Assembly: GCA_045564655.1 (NCBI GenBank)
Contig: JBJLGX010000022.1
Location: forward strand, 1-64,000
Reading direction: 5' to 3'
Length of the DNA: 64,000 nt
Source: UBA826 sp045564655
GTDB lineage: Bacteria > Chloroflexota > Dehalococcoidia > Lucifugimonadales > UBA826
The notes under the pieces are model-generated. The model had not been told where the DNA came from and made no database searches. It saw nothing but the letters and a program-made list of their open reading frames with translations. The translations under genes were made by a program, and so were the position numbers. Below, one piece after another: positions 1 to 7,441 of the stretch (its first letter is position 1; each line of letters starts with the position of its first letter).

Positions 1-121
1 GATTTAACGCACATTACAAGCATTTAGATACCACTAACGAAACAGAATGGAAAAAAACTATTGATTGGATAGAAAAAGATTTTGGGAAATTAGATATTTT
101 AGTAAATAATGCTGGAATAGC
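1..121 (+). repeat. 121-nt perfect direct repeat shared by two SDR genes
   Basis: Bases 1-121 match 796-916 with no mismatch that I can find by eye; the two genes diverge directly after (caggtaga versus ctattaga). Elsewhere the paralogues differ every few codons, so this block looks like recent duplication or gene conversion. It may extend left of the window. Confidence 0.85.
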
Positions 122-599
122 AGGTAGAAATGATCTTTTTGAAACAACTGAACCTGATTGGGATAAAGTGAACGATATAAACTCCAAAGGATGCTTTTTA
201 GGAACGAAACTTGGAGGGATATTAATGAGAAAAAATAATTTTGGCTCAATCATAAATATTGCATCTATGTTTGGCATTATTGGAAGTAAAGCTTCGTTGC
301 CTTACCATGCTTCTAAAGGGGCAGTTATATCTATGTCAAAAGCTGCAGCTATTCAATTGGCTCCTTATAAAATTAGAGTTAATTCTGTTTGTCCTGGTTT
401 TGCAGCCACGCCATTAAATCCTTTTTTTAGGACAGAATCAGAGTCTTCAATAGTTGTTGGAAGGAAGGAAGAAACCCCTTTAAAAGGGTTTGTTCCGGCT
501 GATCAAATAGCATGGGGCATCGTCTATCTAGCGTCAGATGAATCAGAATGGGTAACAGGAACTGAGCTGGTAATAGACGGCGGGTATACTGCCCAATAG
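1..599 (+). CDS. SDR-family oxidoreductase, 5' end outside window
   Basis: The reading frame is open from the first base of the window, so the N-terminal cofactor loop lies upstream. What remains holds the NNAG motif, the Y-x3-K active site in YHASK, the APYKIRVNSVCPG segment and the C-terminal VTGTELVIDGG typical of classical short-chain dehydrogenases. It is the first of three tandem paralogues. Its first 121 bases are identical to bases 796-916 of the next gene, then the copies diverge. It probably reduces a ketone or oxidises a secondary alcohol with NAD(H); the substrate cannot be told. An internal ATG at 168 is in frame but would leave out the NNAG motif, so it is not the start. Confidence 0.9.
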   Translation, partial: FNAHYKHLDTTNETEWKKTIDWIEKDFGKLDILVNNAGIAGRNDLFETTEPDWDKVNDINSKGCFLGTKLGGILMRKNNFGSIINIASMFGIIGSKASLPYHASKGAVISMSKAAAIQLAPYKIRVNSVCPGFAATPLNPFFRTESESSIVVGRKEETPLKGFVPADQIAWGIVYLASDESEWVTGTELVIDGGYTAQ

Positions 600-605
600 A
601 AACAT

Positions 606-1394
606 ATGACTAATAGACTTGACGGAAAAGTAGCACTAATCACAGGATCAGGAGGAGCTCTTTTTGATTCGGAATTTGGTTTAGGCTTTGGGGGATCTTC
701 AGCATTTAGGTTTTGTCAGGAAGGTGCGACGGTAATAGTTTCTGACATAAATGATGATATTGGCCAACAATTTACAGAAGAACTCAGAGAGAAAGGATTT
801 AACGCACATTACAAGCATTTAGATACCACTAACGAAACAGAATGGAAAAAAACTATTGATTGGATAGAAAAAGATTTTGGGAAATTAGATATTTTAGTAA
901 ATAATGCTGGAATAGCTATTAGAGGCCATGTTTTAGATACGAATGAATCAGATTGGGATAAAGTGAACGATATAAATTCTAAAGGGTATTTTTTAGGTAC
1001 AAAATTCGCGGGAAAATTAATGCAAAAAAATAATTTTGGTTCAATCATAAATATTGCATCAATTTATGCGATCGTTGGAGGAACTTTGTCTTTTGGATAT
1101 GCTGCATCTAAAGGTGCGGTAAGGCTTATGTCAAAAGCTGCGGCTATTCAATTGGCACCATATAAAATCAGGGTAAATACTATATGTCCTGGTTTTGCAG
1201 CTACACCTATTAATAAGCATTACAGATTAACCCCCAATGCTCCAGAGGTTGTAAGTATAAGAGAATCTATTCCTCTAAAAGGGTTTATTCCGGCTGATCA
1301 AATAGCATGGGGAGTAGTTTATTTAGCATCAGATGAATCAGAGTGGGTTACTGGGACTGATTTACTGATAGATGCAGGATGGATAGCACAATAG
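606..1394 (+). CDS. SDR-family oxidoreductase, second tandem copy
   Basis: A 262-residue classical SDR. Visible: Rossmann start VALITGSGG (residues 9-17), Asp47 at the end of strand beta2 (favours NAD over NADP), NNAG at 99-102, Ser152, and the Tyr165/Lys169 catalytic pair in GYAASK. The glycine-rich loop is unusual: classical TG-x3-GIG is stretched by about seven residues between TGSGG and GLGFGG. The third copy has the same kind of insertion, so it is a subfamily trait. The gene follows the first copy by 6 bases with no clear Shine-Dalgarno site, so coupled translation is likely. Substrate unknown. Confidence 0.9.
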   Translation: MTNRLDGKVALITGSGGALFDSEFGLGFGGSSAFRFCQEGATVIVSDINDDIGQQFTEELREKGFNAHYKHLDTTNETEWKKTIDWIEKDFGKLDILVNNAGIAIRGHVLDTNESDWDKVNDINSKGYFLGTKFAGKLMQKNNFGSIINIASIYAIVGGTLSFGYAASKGAVRLMSKAAAIQLAPYKIRVNTICPGFAATPINKHYRLTPNAPEVVSIRESIPLKGFIPADQIAWGVVYLASDESEWVTGTDLLIDAGWIAQ

Positions 1395-1402
1395 GAGTAA
1401 AT

Positions 1403-2206
1403 ATGAATAGACTTGACGGGAAAATAGCATTAATTACAGGTTCAGGAGCAGAAACATTAAAAAGTGAAGTTTTGGGAATAGGAGGAGCGACCGTAATTGA
1501 ATTTTGTAAGGAAGGCGCGACCGTAATTATTTCAGATGTTTTTGATAAAGAAGGTAGCGAATTTGCATCTGAACTTAAATCTAAAGGATATGATGTTTAC
1601 TATAAACACATAGATGTAACAAAAAATGCTGATTGGGATAACGTGATTTCTTGGATAGAAAAAACTTTTGGGAAATTGGATATTTTAGTTAACAATGCAG
1701 GTATATCTATGCCTATTAATTTGTTTACTACGACTGAAGCTGATTGGGACAAAACGAATGATGTGAATTCAAAAGGGTGTTTCTTGGGAATGAAAGCGGC
1801 ATCGGCATTGATGCAAAAAAACAATTCTGGATCAATTGTTAATATTTCTTCTATGTATGGACTTGTTGGAAGCCCTTATTCAGTTGGATATCATGCTTCT
1901 AAAGGTGCCGTAAGGCTTATGTCAAAAGCTGCAGCTATTCAATTAGCACCTTATAAAATCAGAGTTAATTCTGTTTGCCCGGGAATGGTAATGTCTCCTA
2001 TGCAGGTGAGAAAAAAAGCTGACATATCTTCTGAAAGATGGGAAGAATTTGTAGGGTTTTTGGAGGATTCACCGCTAAATAAAGCTAAAAAGGAATGGAT
2101 TCCAACAAGCCAGATCGGGTTGGGTATTGTTTATTTGGCATCAGATGAAGCCCAATGGGTTACCGGAACCGATCTGGTTATTGATGGAGGACAGACAGCT
2201 CAGTAA
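1403..2206 (+). CDS. SDR-family oxidoreductase, third tandem copy
   Basis: A 267-residue classical SDR. I chose ATG 1403 over the in-frame ATG at 1379 because AGGAG at 1393-1397 sits five bases before it and the protein then starts MNRLDGK, like the second copy. Motifs: TGSG then an 8-residue insertion before GIGG, Asp45 (NAD preference), NNAG 97-100, Ser150, Tyr163 and Lys167. It is more diverged from the other two and has a longer substrate loop (residues about 195-225) after PGMVMSP. Last gene of the tandem array, convergent with the next SDR with a 5-base gap. Substrate unknown. Confidence 0.9.
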   Translation: MNRLDGKIALITGSGAETLKSEVLGIGGATVIEFCKEGATVIISDVFDKEGSEFASELKSKGYDVYYKHIDVTKNADWDNVISWIEKTFGKLDILVNNAGISMPINLFTTTEADWDKTNDVNSKGCFLGMKAASALMQKNNSGSIVNISSMYGLVGSPYSVGYHASKGAVRLMSKAAAIQLAPYKIRVNSVCPGMVMSPMQVRKKADISSERWEEFVGFLEDSPLNKAKKEWIPTSQIGLGIVYLASDEAQWVTGTDLVIDGGQTAQ

Positions 2207-2211
2207 GAGTG

Positions 2212-2985
2212 TTATAAGGAATAGCTTTGTCCACCGTCTATTCCAACGCAAGAACCAGTGATAAGCCCTGCTCCGTCGGAACATAAGTAGGCAATCAAAT
2301 TTCCTACTGCTTCTGGCCATCCAAATTTGCCCATAGGTAAATTTTGAGCAATGAAACCCTGAACAAATTCCTCTGAATTTTCAGTTATCATTTTTTCCCA
2401 ATTATTCCCAGCGTGTAATATGGACCCAGGAGCGACTGAGTTTATAGTTATTCCGTTTTTTGCTAATTCACGGGCAGCAGATTTTGTAGCAGCAATCAGT
2501 GCAGCTTTTGTAGTCATATAAGAAATATTTCCACCGTATTCTTTACCCCATATTGATGCTATGTTTACTATTCTTCCCCACTGTTTATTTTTCATTTCAG
2601 GGGTTACTAATTTCATTAGTTCAAAAGCAGAAAACACATTAAGGTCAAAGGTTCCTTTAAAATCATCCGTAGACGTACCTTCTAAACCTTCTCTGGACTT
2701 TGCGCCACCTACATTATTAACCAAGATATCTATACTGCCCATTGCCTCTACTGCGCTATTATGCATTTGAGCTAGAGCGTCTAAGTCTGATACGTCACAA
2801 ATAAAGGTATAGGCACTTACGCCACAATTTTCAATCTCTTTAGCAGTGGATGCCAAATCTTCAGATGATCTTCCGCAAATAGACACGTTAACACCTTCTT
2901 GTGCTAAGTGTAGAGCTGCAGCTTTTCCTAGCCCTCTGCTGCCACCAGTAATGAGTGCGTTTTTATTTTTAATTTGTAAGTCCAT
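2212..2985 (-). CDS. SDR-family oxidoreductase, FabG-like
   Basis: A 257-residue SDR with an ordinary glycine loop TGGSRGLG (13-20), Arg39 after beta2 (favours NADPH), NNVG 90-93, Ser144, and Tyr156/Lys160 in the active site. The loop after APG is long (residues about 190-215). It resembles 3-oxoacyl-ACP reductase-like SDRs, but the fatty-acid fabG proper lies at 13852-14619, so this one probably acts on another keto substrate. It follows apt on the same strand after 46 bases and may be read with the metal-transporter operon. TGGAG seven bases before the ATG serves as ribosome site. Confidence 0.9.
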   Translation of the reverse strand: MDLQIKNKNALITGGSRGLGKAAALHLAQEGVNVSICGRSSEDLASTAKEIENCGVSAYTFICDVSDLDALAQMHNSAVEAMGSIDILVNNVGGAKSREGLEGTSTDDFKGTFDLNVFSAFELMKLVTPEMKNKQWGRIVNIASIWGKEYGGNISYMTTKAALIAATKSAARELAKNGITINSVAPGSILHAGNNWEKMITENSEEFVQGFIAQNLPMGKFGWPEAVGNLIAYLCSDGAGLITGSCVGIDGGQSYSL

Positions 2986-3000
2986 TTTTAAACTCCATTA

Positions 3001-3027
3001 AATAAGATAAATAAGATAAATAAGATA
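3001..3027. repeat. Three tandem copies of a 9-bp unit
   Basis: The unit AATAAGATA is repeated three times head to tail in the gap between apt and the downstream SDR. No open frame or hairpin goes with it. Probably simple slippage repeat. Confidence 0.7.
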
Positions 3028-3031
3028 TTGG

Positions 3032-3544
3032 TTATAATTGTAACAAAGTATCTGTTTTATATTTATCAATCAATTTTTCTTTGGGTATATCATTTAAAAC
3101 AATTAAAAAAAGCAAACTCAGTACTTCTGCAGATAATTCTTCTAGCAATTTAATACAGGCAGCAGAAGTACCACCTGTTGCCAATATGTCGTCAACCACA
3201 ACAACTTTTTTATTCTGAAGGTTTAATTCTGAAGAAATTTCTAGATAATCCTCTCCATATTCTAAGCTGTATTTTTCACTAATAGTAGGAGGAGGTAATT
3301 TACCTTTTTTCCGTATTAAAATCATTGGTATTTTTAGATAGTATGCGATTGCTGAACATAGAATGAATCCCCTTGAATCTACAGCAACGAGGTAGTCTGG
3401 ATTTAAACGGATTATTTTTTCAGACATTTTTTTAACAGTAAATTCAAATACCTTGGGATTAGAAAAGATGGGGGATATATCTCGAAATAAGATACCAGCC
3501 TTGGGGAAGTTTTCAATTTCTCGAATGTAATTTTTGATATCCAT
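3032..3544 (-). CDS. apt: Adenine phosphoribosyltransferase
   Basis: Salvages adenine with PRPP to AMP in the cytoplasm. 170 residues, the usual Apt length. The N-terminus (residues 8-27) has the typical ENFPKAGILFRDISP stretch, VDSRGF (56-60) stands for the usual E-S/A-R-G-F segment, and the PRPP loop VVVVDDILATGGT lies at about 114-126. The start ATG overlaps the stop of the permease gene by one base, so it is translated with the metal ABC transporter although there is no obvious functional link. Confidence 0.92.
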   Translation of the reverse strand: MDIKNYIREIENFPKAGILFRDISPIFSNPKVFEFTVKKMSEKIIRLNPDYLVAVDSRGFILCSAIAYYLKIPMILIRKKGKLPPPTISEKYSLEYGEDYLEISSELNLQNKKVVVVDDILATGGTSAACIKLLEELSAEVLSLLFLIVLNDIPKEKLIDKYKTDTLLQL

Positions 3545-4368
3545 TAGCTTACTTGTAATTTTTTAAGAAAACTTAATCCAAAAATAGAAGTTGAGATTAA
3601 AGCGATTGCAGGACCTGATGGAAGATTAAAATGATAAGAAATATATAAGCCGCTAATAGACGCTATGACTCCAAATAAAATTCCTAAAACAATAACTTTT
3701 GAAAAGTGATTTACTAATAAACTTGCCGATGCAGCGGGAGTTATTAGTAACCCTACAACCAATATAACACCTACAATTTGTAGAGTGACAACGATTACAA
3801 TTGATAGTAGTACTAAAAGTAAATAATCTAATTTACCGGAATGTAGTCCGGCAACTTTAGCCCCATCAAAGTCAAAACCTGTAAAGACTAAGTGTCTGTG
3901 AAAAAAAGCCATAATTACTAAGGTAGAGATGGTTAAAGTGGCGTAGACGTACAAGTCATTCATAGAAACACTGGCAATCTGACCTAATAGTATGCTTTCA
4001 ATATTTAAAGAGGAATTTTGGGGCTCGAGCATTGATATGGCAGTAATACCTAATGCGAATAGGCCAGAGAACATTATACCTATTGAAGTATCATTTGATA
4101 TGTTCGATTTTCTGACGATGTATCCGATTAATAAAGCCACAATAATGCCCATGGGAACCGCTCCAAAAAAAGGATTGATTCCTACGGTATACGCGGCAAC
4201 CATACCTGGTAAGACAGCGTGAGCTAAAGCATCTGACATAAATCCCATTTCACGGTTTATGACGTGTGCACCAAATAAAGGGCACACTACACCTATTAAA
4301 ACACATGCGATTAAAGCTTTAACCATAAACGCATACTGAAATGGCTCTATTAGGAGATCATATATCAT
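3544..4368 (-). CDS. znuB: Zinc/manganese ABC transporter permease
   Basis: A 274-residue ABC-3 family (ZnuB/MntB/TroC) inner-membrane permease with about eight hydrophobic segments. The conserved FGAHVINREMGFMSDALAHA region near the N-terminus (residues about 33-52) and the LLITPAASASLL motif (about 206-217) identify the family. It overlaps the ATPase gene by four bases (ATGA) and apt by one. The metal (Zn or Mn, less likely Fe) is not decided by the permease; the His-rich partner binding protein favours zinc. Confidence 0.9.
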   Translation of the reverse strand: MIYDLLIEPFQYAFMVKALIACVLIGVVCPLFGAHVINREMGFMSDALAHAVLPGMVAAYTVGINPFFGAVPMGIIVALLIGYIVRKSNISNDTSIGIMFSGLFALGITAISMLEPQNSSLNIESILLGQIASVSMNDLYVYATLTISTLVIMAFFHRHLVFTGFDFDGAKVAGLHSGKLDYLLLVLLSIVIVVTLQIVGVILVVGLLITPAASASLLVNHFSKVIVLGILFGVIASISGLYISYHFNLPSGPAIALISTSIFGLSFLKKLQVS

Positions 4369-5207
4369 GAAAGGCCGTGCTGACCTATTTTGTGGTCAGC
4401 GAACATGTGCTCATGTGAACCGTACAATTCTATTAGCACTTCTTTAGTAAATACAGTTTCAGGGTTACCGTGAGCACAAACATGACGATTTAAACACAAC
4501 AGTTCATCAAATCGATCTGATAGAGTATTTAAATCATGAGTTGCAATTAAGATGGTTTTGCCTTCATCGCGTAATTCTTTTAAAACATCTAAGACTCCTA
4601 CCTGAGAAGGGATGTCTACACCACTAAATGCTTCATCTAGTAAAAGTATGTTTGCTTTTTGCACTAAAGCACGTGCTATAAATGCTCTTTGACGTTGCCC
4701 ACCAGAAAGATTTCTCATTAATTCAGAACGGTTATCCCACATCCCAACCTTTTTCAAGGCATCTTCAATTTCTTTATCTTTTGAAAAGTTAAATATTTTA
4801 TAAAAAGGTTCGTGTTTTAATTTACCTAACGAAACAACATCAGTTACTGATAAAGGAAACCTCCAATTAACTTTTTCTTTTTGTGGAACATAGCTGATAT
4901 CACCTAATGCCTCCTGAGGTGTATTTCCATTGATAAATATTGTTCCACGTGCAACAGGTTGAAGTCCTACTAATGCGTTGAATAGAGTACTTTTACCTCC
5001 CCCATTCGGGCCTACTACTCCTGTGAGTACCCCTTTAGGTATTTTGAAGGAAACTTCGTCTAGTGCAAGGACATCATCAAATTCAACACATAAATTAGAA
5101 ACCTCAATTGAATATTCTGATGAAGATGAGCAGCACGAAGGTAGGCAGTCATATTCTGATGAAGATGAGCAACAGCTGGTTGTGTTGAAGGAAGTTTTAG
5201 TATTCAT
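4365..5207 (-). CDS. znuC: Zinc/manganese ABC transporter ATP-binding protein with Cys-rich N-terminus
   Basis: ATPase of the metal importer. Walker A GPNGGGKST (66-74), Q-loop Gln109, signature LSGGQ (167-171), Walker B ILLLDEAF (187-194) and a downstream ATHD H-loop are all present. The 280-residue length exceeds the family norm because of about 33 residues before the domain. These contain two copies of CCSSSSEY (residues 12-19 and 25-32), made by a 39-bp tandem duplication; five Cys are available in this extension. No in-frame ATG offers a shorter start, but a later GTG or TTG cannot be excluded. A weak ribosome site precedes the ATG. Cys pairs could bind metal; that is inference. Confidence 0.9.
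   Translation of the reverse strand: MNTKTSFNTTSCCSSSSEYDCLPSCCSSSSEYSIEVSNLCVEFDDVLALDEVSFKIPKGVLTGVVGPNGGGKSTLFNALVGLQPVARGTIFINGNTPQEALGDISYVPQKEKVNWRFPLSVTDVVSLGKLKHEPFYKIFNFSKDKEIEDALKKVGMWDNRSELMRNLSGGQRQRAFIARALVQKANILLLDEAFSGVDIPSQVGVLDVLKELRDEGKTILIATHDLNTLSDRFDELLCLNRHVCAHGNPETVFTKEVLIELYGSHEHMFADHKIGQHGLS
5112..5171. repeat. Twin 21-nt direct repeat inside znuC, 39-nt period
   Basis: The same 21 bases occur at 5112-5132 and 5151-5171. The 39-nt period is 13 codons, so the duplication keeps frame and doubles the CCSSSSEY peptide at the start of the ATPase. Confidence 0.8.
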
Positions 5208-5223
5208 GGTGGCCTAATAATAA

Positions 5224-5306
5224 GATACGGACAGTGAAAATTACAACTTTAGGAGTATGCAATGGCTAATTACAGTTAAAGTAAATTAATTTCACCTGTC
5301 CGTATC
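5224..5306. promoter_or_regulatory. Long-range inverted repeat between znuA and znuC
   Basis: GATACGGACAG (5224-5234) is the exact reverse complement of CTGTCCGTATC (5296-5306), and pairing continues through a one-base bulge into TGAAA-type sequence, about 16-18 base pairs in all. The 60 or so bases inside are AT-rich with no gene. In the znuA-znuC transcript this would form a strong stem that could act as an mRNA stabiliser, attenuator or processing site. There is no U-run after it, so it is not a standard terminator. A tiny transposon-like element is an alternative. Confidence 0.55.
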
Positions 5307-5333
5307 GAAAAAAACATTAATTTAAAGTCTCCG

Positions 5334-6500
5334 TCATTTCATTAAATTGGAGACAATTACATCTACGTTGTATCTCATAAACTCAATATAGGATTGTCCT
5401 GGCGCTAAACTCTCGATACGCAAAGGCTTATCAGAAACAACTGCATTTGTTTCAGCTGCTATAGTTTCACCATATTGAGCTTTGTTCTCTTCTCCACTGA
5501 AAATAACAGAAATGTTATTTTCTCTAACGTTTTCTATCGCCCTTGCAATTTCTGCAGGAGAGGCTTCTCCGTGAGCATGTGGATTGCTTATGATAGGAGC
5601 ATACAATTTAACACTGTACCTATCTGATAAGTATGCTAGAGCAGAATGGTCTGACAATATACCTTTTCCTGCATCAGTAACTTTTTTAAGTTCTGACAAT
5701 GCATAGTTATCCATGTCGATTATTTCGGCAATATATTTAGTAGATTCTGATTGGTAGTATTCAGCACCTTCAGGGTCTACTTCTGACAACTCCGAGGCTA
5801 TTAATTCCACTAGAGAGATAACTCTTAAAGGATCAAACCAATAATGAGGATCTTCAGTGCTTAGTTTATGGCCATGGTCATCATGTCCTTCGTGGTCGTC
5901 ATGTTCGTCGTGGTCATCATGTCCTTCGTGGTCATCATGTCCTTTATCTTTGTCATGTTCGTCGTGGTCATCATGTCCTTCGTGGTCATCATGTCCTTTA
6001 TCTTCGTCATGTTCGTCGTGGTCATCATGTCCTTTATCTTCGTCATGTTCGTCGTGGTCATCATGTCCTTCGTGGTCATCATGTCCTTTATGATCATCAT
6101 GGTCGGGAGTATAACTAGGAATAGTGGTAATGGAATCCCCTAAACGAATGCTTCTTAGTTGAGGGTTTTCATTTATGATTTCGTCTAGCCAGTATTCTTC
6201 ATAATTTAAACCGATAGCAAAAAGAATGTCTGAGTCAACAAGATCCGCTACATCTTTTGCTCCTGGTTGAAAATCATGAGGGTTAGCTCCACTTGGAACT
6301 ATTGATTTGACTACAACGCGGTCTTTACCTACATTTTCAACCCAGTCTTGTATTATAGATGTAGTCACACCTACACTTATTGGTTCAACTATGCTGGTTT
6401 CTTCTGTGACAGCAGTTGGAACTACTGTTTCTTCAGTGTCTCCGCATGCTAAAACGAAACTGCTGAAAAGAAACATCAACAGAAATAAAGTTTTTTTCAT
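5334..6500 (-). CDS. znuA: Zinc ABC transporter substrate-binding lipoprotein with giant His-rich loop
   Basis: Binds the metal outside the membrane and passes it to the ZnuB/ZnuC pair. The N-terminus MKKTLFLLMFLFSSFVLAC is a lipoprotein signal with Cys19 in the lipobox. ZnuA/TroA features: ANPHDFQPG, DPHYWFDP and NPHAHGE give three metal-binding His, and SGEEN the fourth ligand. Between about residues 132 and 211 there is a roughly 80-residue His/Asp/Glu/Gly loop (repeats like HDDHEGHDDHDEH), far longer than in most ZnuA proteins. Such loops bind and buffer zinc. 388 residues. First gene of the transporter operon, preceded by a promoter (6571-6598) and a Fur-family-like box (6537-6555). Confidence 0.93.
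   Translation of the reverse strand: MKKTLFLLMFLFSSFVLACGDTEETVVPTAVTEETSIVEPISVGVTTSIIQDWVENVGKDRVVVKSIVPSGANPHDFQPGAKDVADLVDSDILFAIGLNYEEYWLDEIINENPQLRSIRLGDSITTIPSYTPDHDDHKGHDDHEGHDDHDEHDEDKGHDDHDEHDEDKGHDDHEGHDDHDEHDKDKGHDDHEGHDDHDEHDDHEGHDDHGHKLSTEDPHYWFDPLRVISLVELIASELSEVDPEGAEYYQSESTKYIAEIIDMDNYALSELKKVTDAGKGILSDHSALAYLSDRYSVKLYAPIISNPHAHGEASPAEIARAIENVRENNISVIFSGEENKAQYGETIAAETNAVVSDKPLRIESLAPGQSYIEFMRYNVDVIVSNLMK
5866..6106 (-). repeat. Tandem repeats coding the His-rich loop of ZnuA
   Basis: Interleaved 18- to 45-nt direct repeats built on the reverse complement of tcatcatgtccttcgtgg and variants with tttatcttcgtc or tttatctttgtc. All units are multiples of three bases, so copy number can change without breaking znuA. 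Part of the coding sequence, not an independent element. Confidence 0.9.
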
Positions 6501-6536
6501 TGTTTTTCCTTATAATTACTTGATAAAATTAATGAA

Positions 6537-6555
6537 AATGAGAACCATTCTCATT
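6537..6555. promoter_or_regulatory. Fur-family-like operator (Zur/Fur/MntR candidate) of znuA
   Basis: AATGAGAACCATTCTCATT is an inverted repeat with perfect 8-bp arms around CCA. It closely resembles the 19-bp consensus bound by Fur-family repressors. It lies about 10-28 bases after the predicted transcription start and 37-55 bases before the znuA start codon, where a bound repressor would block transcription. By gene content the regulator is probably Zur-like; no such gene is in the window. Confidence 0.75.
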
Positions 6556-6570
6556 AACCAATCCATAAAT

Positions 6571-6598
6571 TATCTACCCTGATCAATATTTTTGTCAA
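6571..6598 (-). promoter_or_regulatory. Sigma70-type promoter of znuA
   Basis: Read on the minus strand: -35 TTGACA (6593-6598), a 16-base spacer and -10 TAGATA (6571-6576), or GATAAT two bases further on with an 18-base spacer. Transcription would begin near 6564, just before the operator. Confidence 0.6.
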
Positions 6599-6610
6599 CA
6601 CAGAGATTTA

Positions 6611-7435
6611 TTATGTTGGGATATAAGTTCTTTTTGAGTTAACCTTGATTATTTTGCCAAATCCTGGAAATTTAAAGTGCCCTGCAGCGATCAAAGCGTG
6701 CTCTTTTTCTATGTAATTAATTAGTTTCTCTCTTGATTTAGAAGATAGCCTTTTGTCTCTATCTGGAGAAGGGCTCCAATGAGTGTTGCTTGATTGTATT
6801 GGAATATGTATGGCATCCCCCGTTATTACCGCTTTTTCACCTTTAGATGAAATTAATAAACTTGTATGACCAGGAGTGTGGCCGGGTGTTGGTAGAGTTG
6901 TAACTTCGTTAGTCAAAGATATTTCTTCATTAAATTTGGTTAACAAGCCTAAATCGATTAATGGGCTCACCTGTTCTTTAATATATTTAAAACTTTCTGT
7001 ATTAATGAGCTTACTAAATAATTTCCAATCTTTATTGGAAACAAAATAATTTGCATTAGGAAAAGTAGGCTTCCATCCCTCTTTTGTTGCAGTCATGTTG
7101 GTCCCTACATGATCTAAATGCAGGTGCGTCATGAAAACCACATCAATATCTTGTACAGAAAATCCTGATTTAGACATATCCGAAATAAGGGTTTCTTTTT
7201 CTAATTGCAAAATCCCGTGATCTAATTTACCTAGACCTGTATCTATCAAAATAGTTTTTGATTTAGTTTTTACAATAAAAGACCCAACATTTAAATCTAT
7301 GGTTTCTTTTGAATAATCTTTGTAGGGTCTCCAGTCTGATTCTTCTAAATCGGCAAAAAATTCTTTTTTGGGGAATCTTAATTTTCCATCAGAAACAGAA
7401 TATATTTCAGTTTCACCGACGATGACAGAACGCAA
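6611..7435 (-). CDS. Metallo-beta-lactamase-fold hydrolase
   Basis: A 274-residue MBL-fold enzyme with the metal-binding HLHLDHVGT motif (HxHxDH), an upstream IDTGLGKLDHG, a GHTPGHTS second His site, the bridging Asp in TGDAIH and a late His in AAGHFKFPG. The layout resembles the lactonase/AttM-like group that opens lactone or other ester bonds with a two-metal centre; substrate unknown. No signal peptide. The start is TTG at 7435: there is no nearby ATG, and AGGAG lies 11 bases upstream inside the end of the previous gene. Follows the HAD dehalogenase by 6 bases, so the two are probably co-translated. Confidence 0.85.
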   Translation of the reverse strand: MRSVIVGETEIYSVSDGKLRFPKKEFFADLEESDWRPYKDYSKETIDLNVGSFIVKTKSKTILIDTGLGKLDHGILQLEKETLISDMSKSGFSVQDIDVVFMTHLHLDHVGTNMTATKEGWKPTFPNANYFVSNKDWKLFSKLINTESFKYIKEQVSPLIDLGLLTKFNEEISLTNEVTTLPTPGHTPGHTSLLISSKGEKAVITGDAIHIPIQSSNTHWSPSPDRDKRLSSKSREKLINYIEKEHALIAAGHFKFPGFGKIIKVNSKRTYIPT

Positions 7436-7441
7436 AGTTAT

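Noticed and set aside
1..2206. Mobile element or transposon carrying the tandem SDR genes
   Set aside because: No transposase, terminal inverted repeat or target duplication is visible; simple tandem duplication is enough.
5857..6143. Repeat block that could be taken for a CRISPR array, with long open frames on both strands (Trp/Ser/Cys-rich and Val/Met-rich)
   Set aside because: The repeats have no unique spacers, vary in length by multiples of three and encode the His/Asp-rich loop of ZnuA; the other frames are open only because of the repeat.
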